DNA of 64,000 nt from CAILZL01 sp035548495. Its GTDB lineage: Bacteria; Pseudomonadota; Gammaproteobacteria; Steroidobacterales; Steroidobacteraceae. This document shows positions 18,560-28,141 of this stretch, piece after piece. Every line of letters begins with the position of its first letter. Position 1 is the first letter of the stretch. The notes under the pieces were generated by a model. It was not told the DNA's origin. It made no database searches and saw only the letters and a list, made by a program, of their open reading frames with translations. Location: positions 62,001-126,000 of the forward strand of contig DASZSV010000005.1 of the NCBI GenBank assembly GCA_035548495.1, given 5' to 3'. Position numbers and translations under genes: made by a program.

Positions 18560-19858
18560 TCAGTTGTTCAGTCCCATCAATTCTTTGAATGTCATGTTCT
18601 GATCAGTGACCTTGACTCTTTCGAGCATCCAGTCAATCACCTGTTCTTCCAGCACCATGCTTTCCACCTGACGCAGAACTTCGGGATTGTCACGAAACGC
18701 TTTGAGCGCCCGCGCCGGATCGGGATATTGCAGGGTCATTTCCTGAAACCGCGCCTGCACCCGGTTACGGTCGGCGGCAACACCACTGGTCTTGATCACT
18801 TCACCCAGCAACAAACCCAGCGCGACACGCTTGCGAGCAGGTTCGAGAAATTGTTCCGCGGGCGGCAACTGCGATGCTTCGCGAATGCCCCGCTGGCGGC
18901 CAACTTCAACCTGCATGTCGCGCATGGCGTTCTGCACCAGCACGCCGGGTAATTCAATGGTGCTGTTTGCTGCCAGCAAACCATCGAACAATTGCTGACG
19001 CAGACGGGAGCGGATGGCATCCGACATTTCACGTTGCATGTTTTCGCGCACTTCTTCACGCAGTTTTGCCAGTCCACCTTCCTCCACACCGAAGACCTTT
19101 GCCAGATCGTCGTTGATTTCCGGAAGCACTGGCTCTTCAACCTCGTTCACTGTAATGGCGAATGTGGCCAGCTTCCCTGACAATTCATCGACACTGTAGT
19201 CGGCGGGAAATGTGACCTCCACTTGCTTGCTTTCGCCAGCGGAAACACCGATCAATCCCGCCTCAAACTCAGGAAGCATGCGTCCCGCACCGAGCACCAC
19301 CGGTACATTCTCTCCCTTGCCGCCCTTGAACTCTTCACCGTTAATGGTGCCAACAAAACTGATATTCACGCGATCAGTTTCTTTTGCCGCGCGATCGGCC
19401 TTTTTATACGTCACTTGCTGACCACGCAGCTTGTCGATCATTGCGTCGACATCAGCATCACCAATCTCGACGACCGGACGACTGACCTGCAAGGCTTCAA
19501 TGCTGCTTAATTGCAGTTCCGGGTATACCTCGAATACAGCGCGAAACATCATGTCCTGGCCTTCTTCGGCACTGAAGGATTCAATACGCGGCCCGCCAGC
19601 GGGCACCAGCTTCTGGTCGGCAACAGCTTCGGAGAACGTGCTTTGCAACAGTTTTTCGATCACTTCCTGCCGTACAGCATCGCCATATTGCTGACGAACC
19701 ACGTTGACAGGTACTTTTCCGGGCCGGAAGCCTTTAAGGCGAACGGTGCGGCTGAGCGATTTCAATCTGTCGTTGATGGCGTCAGCCACGCGCTGTGCAG
19801 GCACCTGCACTGCCATGCGGCGTTCCAGCGCGCCGGTGTTTTCTACCGTGATTTGCAT
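18560..19858 (-). CDS. tig: Trigger factor
   Basis: The 432-residue ribosome-associated chaperone binds nascent chains at the exit tunnel. The N-terminal domain contains the ribosome-docking signature LKGFRPGKVPVNVVRQQYG (about residues 42-60). The FKBP-type domain (about 160-245) includes DRVNISFVGTINGEEFKGG and ends near VEVTFPADYSVDELSGK. The helical C-terminal domain (about 260-430) is complete. It starts the tig-clpP-clpX-lon-hupB block and is preceded by tRNA-Leu on the same strand. Confidence 0.96.
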   Translation of the reverse strand: MQITVENTGALERRMAVQVPAQRVADAINDRLKSLSRTVRLKGFRPGKVPVNVVRQQYGDAVRQEVIEKLLQSTFSEAVADQKLVPAGGPRIESFSAEEGQDMMFRAVFEVYPELQLSSIEALQVSRPVVEIGDADVDAMIDKLRGQQVTYKKADRAAKETDRVNISFVGTINGEEFKGGKGENVPVVLGAGRMLPEFEAGLIGVSAGESKQVEVTFPADYSVDELSGKLATFAITVNEVEEPVLPEINDDLAKVFGVEEGGLAKLREEVRENMQREMSDAIRSRLRQQLFDGLLAANSTIELPGVLVQNAMRDMQVEVGRQRGIREASQLPPAEQFLEPARKRVALGLLLGEVIKTSGVAADRNRVQARFQEMTLQYPDPARALKAFRDNPEVLRQVESMVLEEQVIDWMLERVKVTDQNMTFKELMGLNN

Positions 19859-19912
19859 AAATTCCGAACCTCAGTCAATGCTGCCAAGCAGCTTCGTGTC
19901 ATTATTAATCGG

Positions 19913-19997
19913 TGGTGCGAAAGGAGGGACTCGAACCCTCACGGGGGTGCCCACTGGAACCTAAATCCAGCGCGTCTACCAGTTCCGCCACTTTCGC
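19913..19997 (-). tRNA. tRNA-Leu (anticodon TAG)
   Basis: The 85-base minus-strand gene starts GCGAAAGTGGCGGAACTGG and ends with encoded CCA. It has the long variable arm of leucine tRNAs, an anticodon loop TTTAGGT, and T arm GGGTTCGAGTCCC. The 7-bp acceptor stem GCGAAAG/CTTTCGC is perfect. Confidence 0.96.
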
Positions 19998-20161
19998 GAA
20001 AGCCTTCCACCCCGCAAAGGGGTCGGCATTATAGAGAGCCGTGCCAGAGAGCACAAACGAGAACGCTAAACGGTGCTCTGTGATCAGCCTCACAGGCATT
20101 CAACGTTGTTTCCACTACAAAGCAGCAACTCCCGGCTGAAACCAACATAATCCTCCCCATC

Positions 20162-21250
20162 ATGGCTCGAATTGACGCATTCCTTAAACTGGGTACCGAC
20201 CAGGGCTGTTCCGACATTCATTTTGCCGTCGGCATTCCGCCCATGCTGCGCATGTATGGCGACTTGATGCCCGTCAAGTTTCGCGATTTGTCGCATGGTG
20301 AACTTGAGGGTTACATCGGCGAAATCACTACGCGCATCCAGCAGGACCAGTTGCGCAAAGGACATGACCTGGATTTTTCCTATGTGGCTGCCAGCGGCGG
20401 ACGATTCCGTGTGAATGTGTTCCGCAAGGATACCGGCATCGGTGCGACCTTCCGCGCCATTCCGACTGAAGTTCCCACGCTGGAGTCTTTGAAGCTGCCA
20501 GCCATTATCCAGAAGCTGTGCGACAACCATCAAGGCATGATTCTCGTGACGGGCTCAACCGGCACCGGCAAATCTACGACACTGGCTGCCATGATTGATT
20601 ACCTCAATCGCGGCCGCAAACTGAATATCATCAGCCTTGAAGACCCGATCGAATTCGTACACAGAAGCAAGCAGAGCCAAGTCATTCAACGCGAACTCAA
20701 CACCCACCTGCCGACATTTGCCGAGGGCGTGCGCGCCGCGCTGCGCGAGGATCCCGATGTCATTCTCGTCGGTGAATTGCGTGATGCCGAAACCATTCGC
20801 TGGGCAATGACTGCGGCAGAAACCGGACATCTCGTACTGGGCACATTGCATACCACCGGTGCAGTGAAAACCATTGATCGCGTCGTCGATGCACTGCCTG
20901 CTGATGAACGTGAACAGACCAAGGCATTCCTTTCGCAAAGTCTGCTGGCGGTGATCACACAGGTTCTGGTGAAGACTGCAGATCTTCGCGGCCGCAAGGC
21001 AATTTGCGAAATCATGCTGATCAATCGCGCCATCGGTAAACTGATTTCGACCGATCAGACACACCAGATTCCATCGCAATTGCAAATGGGCAAGGACAGC
21101 GGCATGCAAACCATGGATCAGGCCCTGTTGAACGCGATTCTGGCCAAGGAAATCGATCCCGACGATGCATATGTGTATGCCAACGACCAGAAGCTGTTCT
21201 CGCGCTACGTCACCGACACCAGCATTCTGCCCAAGTTCGAACAGAATTAA
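20162..21250 (+). CDS. PilT-family type IV pilus ATPase (first of tandem pair)
   Basis: The 362-residue protein belongs to the PilT/PilU retraction ATPases. The N-terminal PAS-like domain begins MARIDAFLKLGTDQGCSDIH. Walker A is GSTGTGKSTTLAAM near residues 131-144, the Asp box is IISLEDPIEFVH near 160, Walker B is EDPDVILVGELRD near 200, and the His box GHLVLGTLHTTGA near 225. The C-terminal part GKDSGMQTMDQALL is PilT-like. PilT hydrolyses ATP at the pilus base to depolymerise the fibre. It is followed after 12 bases by a second member, and no other pilus gene is visible nearby. Whether it is the main PilT or a PilU-like accessory cannot be told here. Confidence 0.88.
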   Translation: MARIDAFLKLGTDQGCSDIHFAVGIPPMLRMYGDLMPVKFRDLSHGELEGYIGEITTRIQQDQLRKGHDLDFSYVAASGGRFRVNVFRKDTGIGATFRAIPTEVPTLESLKLPAIIQKLCDNHQGMILVTGSTGTGKSTTLAAMIDYLNRGRKLNIISLEDPIEFVHRSKQSQVIQRELNTHLPTFAEGVRAALREDPDVILVGELRDAETIRWAMTAAETGHLVLGTLHTTGAVKTIDRVVDALPADEREQTKAFLSQSLLAVITQVLVKTADLRGRKAICEIMLINRAIGKLISTDQTHQIPSQLQMGKDSGMQTMDQALLNAILAKEIDPDDAYVYANDQKLFSRYVTDTSILPKFEQN

Positions 21251-21262
21251 GTGTAAGCATCC

Positions 21263-22387
21263 ATGAGCACCGAACCTTCACGCGTTGAGACCACCGGCAC
21301 CAATCGTGCAGCCCAGATGGCGGCACCGAAACGTATTGACGAATACTTGAAAGAAGTGTTGAGCAAGGGTGGTTCCGATCTGCATTTCATCGCCGGTGAT
21401 CCCGCGCGCATCCGTTTGTACGGCGAATTGCAACCGCTGCGTCCTGATGTCCTGCAACCCTTGATGGTTGAAGAAATCCTGCGCGAAATCATGCCGCGCA
21501 ATGCAGTGGCAAGACTGGACGAAAAAAACGGCGCCGACTTTGCATACATCATTCCGGGTATATCGCGCTTTCGTGTGAACATTCTGCGTCACTTGAATGG
21601 ATTGGGTGCCGTGTTCCGCGCCATTCCTTCACAGGCAAAGACACTGGATGATCTGAAAATGCCGGATGCGGTGCGCAACATGTGCAAGACCAATGCTGGC
21701 TTGATTCTGGTGACAGGCAAAACCGGGTCCGGCAAATCAACCACCCTGGCAGGCATGATTGATGACATCAACACCCGCGTGAAAGGTCACATCATCACCA
21801 TTGAAGATCCGATCGAATTCGTGCACACACGCAAGAACTGTCTGATCAGTCAACGTGAAGTAGGCGTGCATACCGATTCATTTGCAACGGCATTGCACTC
21901 TGCATTGCGTGAAGATCCCGACGTCATTCTCGTCGGCGAAATGCGTGACTATGAAACCATGAGCATTGCAGTCACTGCCGCTGAAATGGGCGTACTGGTG
22001 ATGGGCACACTGCATACCAACGGCGCCGCACCTACGGTGGATCGCATCATCAATTCGTTTCCGGCCGAGAAACAGGGTCAGGTGCGCGTGATGCTGTCAA
22101 CCTCGTTGCGCGGCGTGATTTCGCAGCAACTGTTGCCGCTCAAGGGACGGCCGGGGCGTGTCGCCGCGCTGGAAATCATGGTGAATACACCGGCGGTCGC
22201 CAACCTCATCCGTCAGGGCAAACTGGATCAACTTGAGAACACCATTCAAAGCGGCGCGCAGTTCGGCATGCGCACCATGGACTCTGCGATTCAGGAATTG
22301 CTGGACAAGGACATCATTTCCGGCCGCAATGCTTATCTCAAAGCCATCAACAAGGCCAAGTTCGAAGCAGTAAAAGACATTACCTGA
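21263..22387 (+). CDS. PilT/PilU-family type IV pilus ATPase (second of tandem pair)
   Basis: The 374-residue product is a clear paralogue of the preceding gene: Walker A GKTGSGKSTTLAGM, Asp box IITIEDPIEFVH, Walker B EDPDVILVGEMRD and His box GVLVMGTLHTNGA occur in the same order. It has a 25-residue polar N-terminal extension before RIDEYLKEVLSKGGSDLHFI. The C-terminal region (GAQFGMRTMDSAIQELLDKD) ends with FEAVKDIT, somewhat longer than canonical PilT. The pair resembles pilT-pilU organisation, in which the second ATPase aids retraction under load. The start at 21263 follows the upstream stop by 12 bases, implying cotranscription. Confidence 0.86.
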   Translation: MSTEPSRVETTGTNRAAQMAAPKRIDEYLKEVLSKGGSDLHFIAGDPARIRLYGELQPLRPDVLQPLMVEEILREIMPRNAVARLDEKNGADFAYIIPGISRFRVNILRHLNGLGAVFRAIPSQAKTLDDLKMPDAVRNMCKTNAGLILVTGKTGSGKSTTLAGMIDDINTRVKGHIITIEDPIEFVHTRKNCLISQREVGVHTDSFATALHSALREDPDVILVGEMRDYETMSIAVTAAEMGVLVMGTLHTNGAAPTVDRIINSFPAEKQGQVRVMLSTSLRGVISQQLLPLKGRPGRVAALEIMVNTPAVANLIRQGKLDQLENTIQSGAQFGMRTMDSAIQELLDKDIISGRNAYLKAINKAKFEAVKDIT

Positions 22388-22514
22388 CAACAAGCCTTTC
22401 CGCATCGCCTGTTCCCGTGATCAACGGAACATAACCGCACTCCGCAGCAGCGACACGTTTTCGCACCGGCCGTGGCATAATGATCGTCCGATTTCATTGT
22501 TGCCTGCATACTTC

Positions 22515-24536
22515 ATGTCCAAACGCCGCATTCTCGTCACCAGCGCTCTGCCCTACGCCAACGGTCCCCTGCATCTCGGCCACATGGTGGAAGCCGTTCA
22601 AACCGATATCTGGGTTCGCTACCAGCAACTGTGCGGCAACGAATGCATCTATGTCTGCGCAGATGATACGCACGGCACACCCATCATGTTGCGCGCGCAG
22701 TCCGAAGGCATCACGCCGGAAGAATTGATTGCGCGCGTCGCCATCGAGCATAAAACGGATCTTGATGCATTCAACATCGGACTTGCCAATTTCTATTCAA
22801 CGCACAGTGAAGAGAATCGCGAACTCACCTATCGTCTTTATGATGCGCTGGATCGCGGTGGTTATATTGACCGCCGCATGGTGCGACAGGCGTATGACGA
22901 AACGGCAAACATGTTCCTGCCGGACCGCTATGTGAAAGGCACCTGTCCGCGCTGCAATTCACCCGATCAATATGGTGATGCGTGCGAAGTGTGTGGTGCA
23001 ACGTATTCACCCGGTGAATTGAAAGATGCTGTGTCCGTTATCAGCGGCACCAAACCGGTGGAACGCGAGTCGGAACATTTCTTCTTCAAGCTCGGCGAGT
23101 TTGAAACCATGTTGCGCGACTGGACGCGTTCAGGCACCTTGCAAGCCGCAGTTGCGAACAAGCTGGATGAATGGTTTGTTGCAGGCCTGAAAGACTGGGA
23201 CATCTCGCGTGATGCACCCTACTTTGGTTTTGAAATTCCCAATGCGCCGGGAAAATATTTTTATGTATGGCTCGATGCACCGGTGGGATACATGGCCAGC
23301 TTCCTCAACCTGTGCCGCTCCAGAGGCTGGGGCTTTGAAACATGGTGGAAAGCCGGCAGCGAAACCGAGCTGTATCATTTCATCGGCAAGGACATCCTGT
23401 ATTTCCATTCATTGTTCTGGCCCGCTGTATTGCATGGCGCCGGTTTCCGCACACCCACCGCCATTCATGTGCATGGTTTCCTCACCGTGAACGGCGAGAA
23501 GATGTCCAAGTCGCGCGGCACGTTCATCACCGCCAAAGTGTGGCGCGAACATTTACCGACTGAACCGCTGCGTTATTTCTATGCATCACGGCTTGGTCCC
23601 GGCCTTGATGATCTCGATCTCAATCTCGACGAGTTCGTTGCCAAGATCAATTCCGACATTGTCGGCAAGCTGGTGAACATTGCCAGCCGCTGCGCCGGAT
23701 TTCTCGCGCGCAGTTTTGAAAACCGTCTGGCCATCAAGCTGCCCGAACCGGCGCTGTACGAAGACTTTGCCAGCAGGTCGCAGGTCATTGGTGATCTGTA
23801 TGAGGGCCGTGACTTTGCCGCAGCAATGCGTGAAATCATGATGCTTGCCGACAAAGCCAATCAGTACATTGATCAGCACAAGCCCTGGCTGCTGGCCAGA
23901 GATCCTGAACGCAGCAATGATGTGCATCTGGTTTGCACCCAGGCCATCAACCTGTTCCGCGCGTTAATCATTTATCTGAAGCCGGTGTTACCGCAGATTG
24001 CCGCGCAGGCAGAACAGTTTCTGGGTGGCCAGACGCTGGACTGGGATGACATGCAGCGCCCGTTGCTTGCAGTAAAGATCAACAACTACGAGCCGCTGGC
24101 GACGCGCATTGATACCGCAGCCATCGCACGCATGCTGGAAGCCAATAAACCCAAAGCGGATCCTGTGAAAACCGAAGACAGCAACGTGACAACCGTTGCG
24201 GGCAACGATGAAGCAACGATTGAAGACTTCGCCAAGCTGGATCTGCGCATTGCAAAGATCATCAATGCGGAACATGTTGAGGGCGCTGACAAATTGCTGA
24301 AGCTGACCGTGGACATCGGCGAAAGCAGCACGCGCACCATCTTTGCAGGCATTCGTTCTGCATATGAGCCTGCCGCATTGACTGGCCGGCTGACGCTGGT
24401 ATTTGCCAATCTCAAACCACGCAAGATGCGCTTTGGTGTTTCCGAAGGCATGGTGCTTGCCGCAGGTCCCGGCGGTAAAGATATCTTCATTTTGTCACCG
24501 GACGCCGGCGCCGAACCCGGCATGAAAGTGAAATAG
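22515..24536 (+). CDS. metG: Methionyl-tRNA synthetase
   Basis: The ATG at 22515 gives 673 residues starting MSKRRILVTSALPYANGPLH. The class I HIGH motif is HLGH, KMSKS appears as GEKMSKSRGTF (about residue 330), and the zinc knuckle is CPRCNSPDQYGDACEVCG (about 143-160). The C-terminal EMAP-like tRNA-binding domain (about 570-673) begins IEDFAKLDLRIAKIINAEHV, as in dimeric enzymes. It charges tRNA-Met with methionine. It is separated by 4 bases from rnfA, so the rnf operon is probably read from the metG side. Confidence 0.97.
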   Translation: MSKRRILVTSALPYANGPLHLGHMVEAVQTDIWVRYQQLCGNECIYVCADDTHGTPIMLRAQSEGITPEELIARVAIEHKTDLDAFNIGLANFYSTHSEENRELTYRLYDALDRGGYIDRRMVRQAYDETANMFLPDRYVKGTCPRCNSPDQYGDACEVCGATYSPGELKDAVSVISGTKPVERESEHFFFKLGEFETMLRDWTRSGTLQAAVANKLDEWFVAGLKDWDISRDAPYFGFEIPNAPGKYFYVWLDAPVGYMASFLNLCRSRGWGFETWWKAGSETELYHFIGKDILYFHSLFWPAVLHGAGFRTPTAIHVHGFLTVNGEKMSKSRGTFITAKVWREHLPTEPLRYFYASRLGPGLDDLDLNLDEFVAKINSDIVGKLVNIASRCAGFLARSFENRLAIKLPEPALYEDFASRSQVIGDLYEGRDFAAAMREIMMLADKANQYIDQHKPWLLARDPERSNDVHLVCTQAINLFRALIIYLKPVLPQIAAQAEQFLGGQTLDWDDMQRPLLAVKINNYEPLATRIDTAAIARMLEANKPKADPVKTEDSNVTTVAGNDEATIEDFAKLDLRIAKIINAEHVEGADKLLKLTVDIGESSTRTIFAGIRSAYEPAALTGRLTLVFANLKPRKMRFGVSEGMVLAAGPGGKDIFILSPDAGAEPGMKVK

Positions 24537-24540
24537 CACA

Positions 24541-25107
24541 ATGTCAGCACTGCTCATCATTCTGCTCGGAACAGTGCTGATACAGGGATCAGCACTGGTA
24601 CTGGGTGGTGCACGTCCCGCCGTGCATGCAAGAATGTCGCTCGCCACAGAGTTGCACGAAGCGATATTCACCATCGCCACCATGACATTGAGTGCCGTGC
24701 TGGGCTTCATTGTCACCCACCATGTGCTCGTATCCGGACTGATGTATCTGCGCACGCCGGCAATTGTGCTGACCACTGCAGCCGCCATCATCATCACACG
24801 CGCACTTGTTGATACCTCAACGCGCAACGCTCAACATCAAGTGCTCGTGATACTTACCGGACAATGTGCATTGCTGGGCATTGCACTGTTCTCAGCGTAT
24901 TTTGCCGACTCACTGCTTCAATCATTTGTCTATGGCTTCGTCGCCGCCGGCGCGTTAACCATTCTGAATGCCGCCTTCAGTGCACTTATCGAACGCGTTG
25001 ATACCGACGTTATTCCCTTCGTGTTTCGCGGCATTCCCGTGGCATTGATCAGCGCCGGACTGATGGCGCTGGCATTGATGGGCTTTGCTGGCATCGTACA
25101 ACACTGA
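24541..25107 (+). CDS. rnfA: Rnf complex membrane subunit RnfA
   Basis: The 188-residue protein has six hydrophobic segments and the RnfA/RnfE-type layout, with LVLGGARPAVHARMSLATEL early and SALIERVDTDVIPFVFRGIP near residue 140-160. RnfA is an inner-membrane subunit of the ion-translocating ferredoxin:NAD oxidoreductase complex (Rsx in E. coli, where it keeps SoxR reduced). The next gene is rnfC; rnfB, which normally lies between them, is absent. Confidence 0.88.
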   Translation: MSALLIILLGTVLIQGSALVLGGARPAVHARMSLATELHEAIFTIATMTLSAVLGFIVTHHVLVSGLMYLRTPAIVLTTAAAIIITRALVDTSTRNAQHQVLVILTGQCALLGIALFSAYFADSLLQSFVYGFVAAGALTILNAAFSALIERVDTDVIPFVFRGIPVALISAGLMALALMGFAGIVQH

Positions 25108-25187
25108 CGCACGGCAGCCAGCAAGGGAAGTAGCAATGCCGTTGCCCGCAGCGCTATGATTATCGCAGCGAACTACGTGACATCACC

Positions 25188-26477
25188 ATGCACAACGGCC
25201 TGCACCTCAACTCGTTCAAACATCTGTGCGATGAAGGCAACATCAACATCATGCCGGCACCGGATGTCCTGAGGTTGTCGCTGCAACAGCATTCAGATAC
25301 AGCGCTGCATCCCTGTGTACAACAAGGCGAGACGGTTGCCATGGGACAGGTCATTGCCAAGCCTGATTCAACACTTGGCGCCTGGTTGCATGCACCGGTA
25401 TCGGGACGCATTCATGCAATCAATGACAAATCCGGTGATCGCGAGATAGTCATCACGAATGATCATCATGATCGCCGCGCTGCGACCTGCATGCCGTACC
25501 CCGACTGGCAGACGTGGTCATCACCGGAATTGATTGATCATCTTGCCAAGGGCGGCATCGCCGGACTGGGTGGCGCAGTCTATTCAACTGGCGCCAAAAT
25601 TTCCGCGCACTTAAAACACCGGATTGAAACCGTAATCATCAACGGCATGGAATGCGAGCCCTTCATCACCTGCGACGATCACCTGATGCGTGAACACGCA
25701 ACGTCCATTCTCAACGGCACGCAAATTCTGCTGCATGCCAGCGGCGCACAGAATGCAATTGTTGCCATCGAGGACGACAAACCCGCTGCCATTCACTCCA
25801 TGCGCGACGCGCTGCAATCACTGGATGACACGCGCATTCAGGTTCGCATCCTGCCAACGCGTTATCCCGGCGGTGATGAAGGCCAGTTGACAAAACAATT
25901 GCTCAGCAGGGAAATTCCACGCGGCCAGTTGCCCTCAGCCATCGGTGTATTGACCAATAACGTTGCAACCGCACACGCCTGTGCACAATGGATACTGAAA
26001 GGCGAACCATTGATCAGCCGGATTGTCACCGTTACCGGACATGGCATCCATCAACCCTTCAATGCCGAAATCCGCATCGGTACCGCATGCAAGGACATCA
26101 TTGCTTTTTGCGGCGGCTATGGTGATGACATTGTTACACTCATCATGGGTGGCAGCATGATGGGCAAGGCGCTACGCAACGACAATGACACCATCTCCAA
26201 AGCCAGCAACTGCCTGATCGCCGCCACTGACATTGATATCTCGCCCGCATACATCGAACAACCCTGCATTCGATGTGCAGAATGCGCCAATGCCTGTCCG
26301 GCAAATCTGTTGCCGCAACAATTGCTCATGCACTTGCGCAATCACAACATCAATGCTGCAGTAGAGCTGGGTCTGCGCGATTGCATTGAATGCGGCTGCT
26401 GCGATGCAGTTTGTCCCAGCCATATCATGCTGGCGTCGCGATTCCGCGCCGCCAAATTGCAGCTGCATCACCAGTAG
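25188..26477 (+). CDS. rnfC: Rnf complex iron-sulfur subunit RnfC
   Basis: The 429-residue protein begins MHNGLHLNSFKHLCDEGNI. It has the RnfC N-terminal barrel domain with LHAPVSGRIHAINDKSGDRE, a central nucleotide/flavin-type fold (AKGGIAGLGGAVYSTGAKI and NGMECEPFITCDD), and two [4Fe-4S] motifs near the C-terminus: CIRCAECANACP and CIECGCCDAVCP. RnfC passes electrons from or to NAD(H) in the complex. It lacks the long Ala-rich tail of E. coli RsxC. The 80 bases before it contain no rnfB remnant that I can see. The next gene rnfD starts 2 bases after the stop. Confidence 0.93.
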   Translation: MHNGLHLNSFKHLCDEGNINIMPAPDVLRLSLQQHSDTALHPCVQQGETVAMGQVIAKPDSTLGAWLHAPVSGRIHAINDKSGDREIVITNDHHDRRAATCMPYPDWQTWSSPELIDHLAKGGIAGLGGAVYSTGAKISAHLKHRIETVIINGMECEPFITCDDHLMREHATSILNGTQILLHASGAQNAIVAIEDDKPAAIHSMRDALQSLDDTRIQVRILPTRYPGGDEGQLTKQLLSREIPRGQLPSAIGVLTNNVATAHACAQWILKGEPLISRIVTVTGHGIHQPFNAEIRIGTACKDIIAFCGGYGDDIVTLIMGGSMMGKALRNDNDTISKASNCLIAATDIDISPAYIEQPCIRCAECANACPANLLPQQLLMHLRNHNINAAVELGLRDCIECGCCDAVCPSHIMLASRFRAAKLQLHHQ

Positions 26478-26478
26478 C

Positions 26479-27507
26479 ATGAAACTTGCCACACCAACCG
26501 CGCCGTTTGTCCGCACTACTCGCACGGTGCGCTGGATCATGGGCATGGTGCTGCTGACGTTATTGCCTGCGGCCATTGTTTATTGCATCAACTTTGGCTG
26601 GGGCTTGGTTGTCCAGTTTGCACTCGCGGCATTGTCCGGTCTTGTCTTTGAAGCACTGGCATTGACGCTGCGCAAACGCGCCTTGCAACCAGCACTCAGT
26701 GACGGCAGCACGCTGGTGACTGCTGCTTTGCTGGCATTCTCGATGCCACCACTGGCACCGTGGTGGTTGATTGTCAGCGCCATGGCCTTTGCCATCCTGC
26801 TGGCAAAACACCTGTATGGCGGCCTCGGAATGAATCCCTTCAATCCCGCGATGGTCGGTTATGCAGTGTTGCTGGTGTCCTTCCCTGCAGCGATGACACA
26901 GTGGCTGCCAGCCGCTTCAATCAGTACAGTGCAGATTGATTTCTTGCAAACCTTGCTCAGCATCCTGAGTGGACACTTGCCTGCATCGCTGGATGTGAAT
27001 CTGTTGTCAACCGCTTCGCCACTGGCTGCATTGCATTCCGGTCTGGCACTGCGGCACACCATGGATGAAGTACTGGCTACACCCACCTTTGGCAACATTG
27101 CGGGTGCAGGATGGGAATGGGTTTCGCTGTGCTGGTTGCTCGGTGGTTTGATGATGCTGGCATTGCGCCTGATACGCTGGCACATACCGGTAGCGATGCT
27201 GACGGCAACAGCACTCTGCGCCCTGGTGATGAACACCAGCGATCCCGGCCAGTATGCTGGTGTATTGTTTCATCTGTTCTCCGGCGCCACCATGATCGGT
27301 GCATTCTATATTGCAACCGATCCAGTGACCGCCCCCGGCAGCCCGCGTGGCAGACTGTACTATGGTGCAGGCATTGGTGTGCTCACGTATGTCATTCGCA
27401 GCTTTGGACATTATCATGATGGCCTTGCCTTCGCGGTGCTGATCATGAACATGCTGACCCCCTTGCTCGACAAACTCACCATACCACGCATTTATGGCGA
27501 AGCCTGA
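26479..27507 (+). CDS. rnfD: Rnf complex membrane subunit RnfD
   Basis: The ATG at 26479 gives a 342-residue protein with about nine or ten hydrophobic helices. The covalent-FMN attachment pattern of RnfD/NqrB is present as LFSGATMIGAFYIATDP near residue 270, with the Thr of SGAT as the likely FMN site, and GGLGMNPFNPAMVGYA near 115 is the conserved N-P-F-N-P-A signature. RnfD is an inner-membrane subunit thought to couple electron flow to ion transport. It overlaps rnfG by 14 bases. Confidence 0.93.
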   Translation: MKLATPTAPFVRTTRTVRWIMGMVLLTLLPAAIVYCINFGWGLVVQFALAALSGLVFEALALTLRKRALQPALSDGSTLVTAALLAFSMPPLAPWWLIVSAMAFAILLAKHLYGGLGMNPFNPAMVGYAVLLVSFPAAMTQWLPAASISTVQIDFLQTLLSILSGHLPASLDVNLLSTASPLAALHSGLALRHTMDEVLATPTFGNIAGAGWEWVSLCWLLGGLMMLALRLIRWHIPVAMLTATALCALVMNTSDPGQYAGVLFHLFSGATMIGAFYIATDPVTAPGSPRGRLYYGAGIGVLTYVIRSFGHYHDGLAFAVLIMNMLTPLLDKLTIPRIYGEA

Positions 27508-28141
27508 TACGTCATTTAGCAGGCCTTCAAGTAGCGCTGTGGTTGCCAGTGTCGCGGTGGTTACGCTGGCATGCCTGGCGTTGTATTGCACCTGGCGCTT
27601 TACTGCATCGCGCATTGAACACAACGAACATGCGTGGCTTGCTGCGCAGATCAACATGCTGGTACCGGCTGCATCTCATGACAATGATTTACTGGATGAT
27701 CGCATCACGCTCGATGCGCCCGAGTATCTGGGTGACAACAATTCCGCCACAGTGTATCGCCTGCGCCGCAATGGCTTGCCGGCCGGCGCAGTGATTCATT
27801 GCTTGGCACCCGATGGTTATGGCGGCCCCATCGAATTGCTGGTCGCCGTCACTTATGACGGCGAAGTATCCGGCGTCAACATTCTTGCGCATCATGAAAC
27901 ACCAGGCATTGGCAATGCATTTGAATTTCCCGGATCACACTGGCTGGACAGTTTCCGCGGCCGCTCGCTGCACAATCCGGATACCGCCGGGTGGAATGTA
28001 CGCAAGGATGGCGGTATGTTCGAACAATTCACCAGCGCCACCATCACACCACGCGCCATCATCAAGGGCGTGCAGCATGTGCTGGATTTCTATCAGCACT
28101 ATCGCGAACGCATTTTCACCACCGCGTCCATGCAGCCATGA
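27494..28141 (+). CDS. rnfG: Rnf complex flavoprotein subunit RnfG
   Basis: The 215-residue protein has one N-terminal membrane helix (SAVVASVAVVTLACLALYCT) and a periplasmic FMN-binding domain. The covalent-flavin motif appears as FTSATITPRAIIKG near residues 184-197, with Thr at the expected place; the usual SGAT is TSAT here. HHETPGIGNAFE (about 135) is also conserved in RnfG/NqrC. Its last codons overlap the start of rnfE in an ATGA arrangement. Confidence 0.9.
   Translation: MAKPDTSFSRPSSSAVVASVAVVTLACLALYCTWRFTASRIEHNEHAWLAAQINMLVPAASHDNDLLDDRITLDAPEYLGDNNSATVYRLRRNGLPAGAVIHCLAPDGYGGPIELLVAVTYDGEVSGVNILAHHETPGIGNAFEFPGSHWLDSFRGRSLHNPDTAGWNVRKDGGMFEQFTSATITPRAIIKGVQHVLDFYQHYRERIFTTASMQP

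Noticed and set aside
25108..25187. Possible remnant of rnfB between rnfA and rnfC
   Set aside because: Only 80 bases, with no cysteine-rich or membrane-helix coding potential in any frame; nothing supports a pseudogene.
25440..25480. GATCATCATGATC-type palindromes, possible repeat or operator
   Set aside because: They lie inside rnfC coding sequence and reflect Asp/His codons; the same applies to the acylphosphatase tail near 2850.
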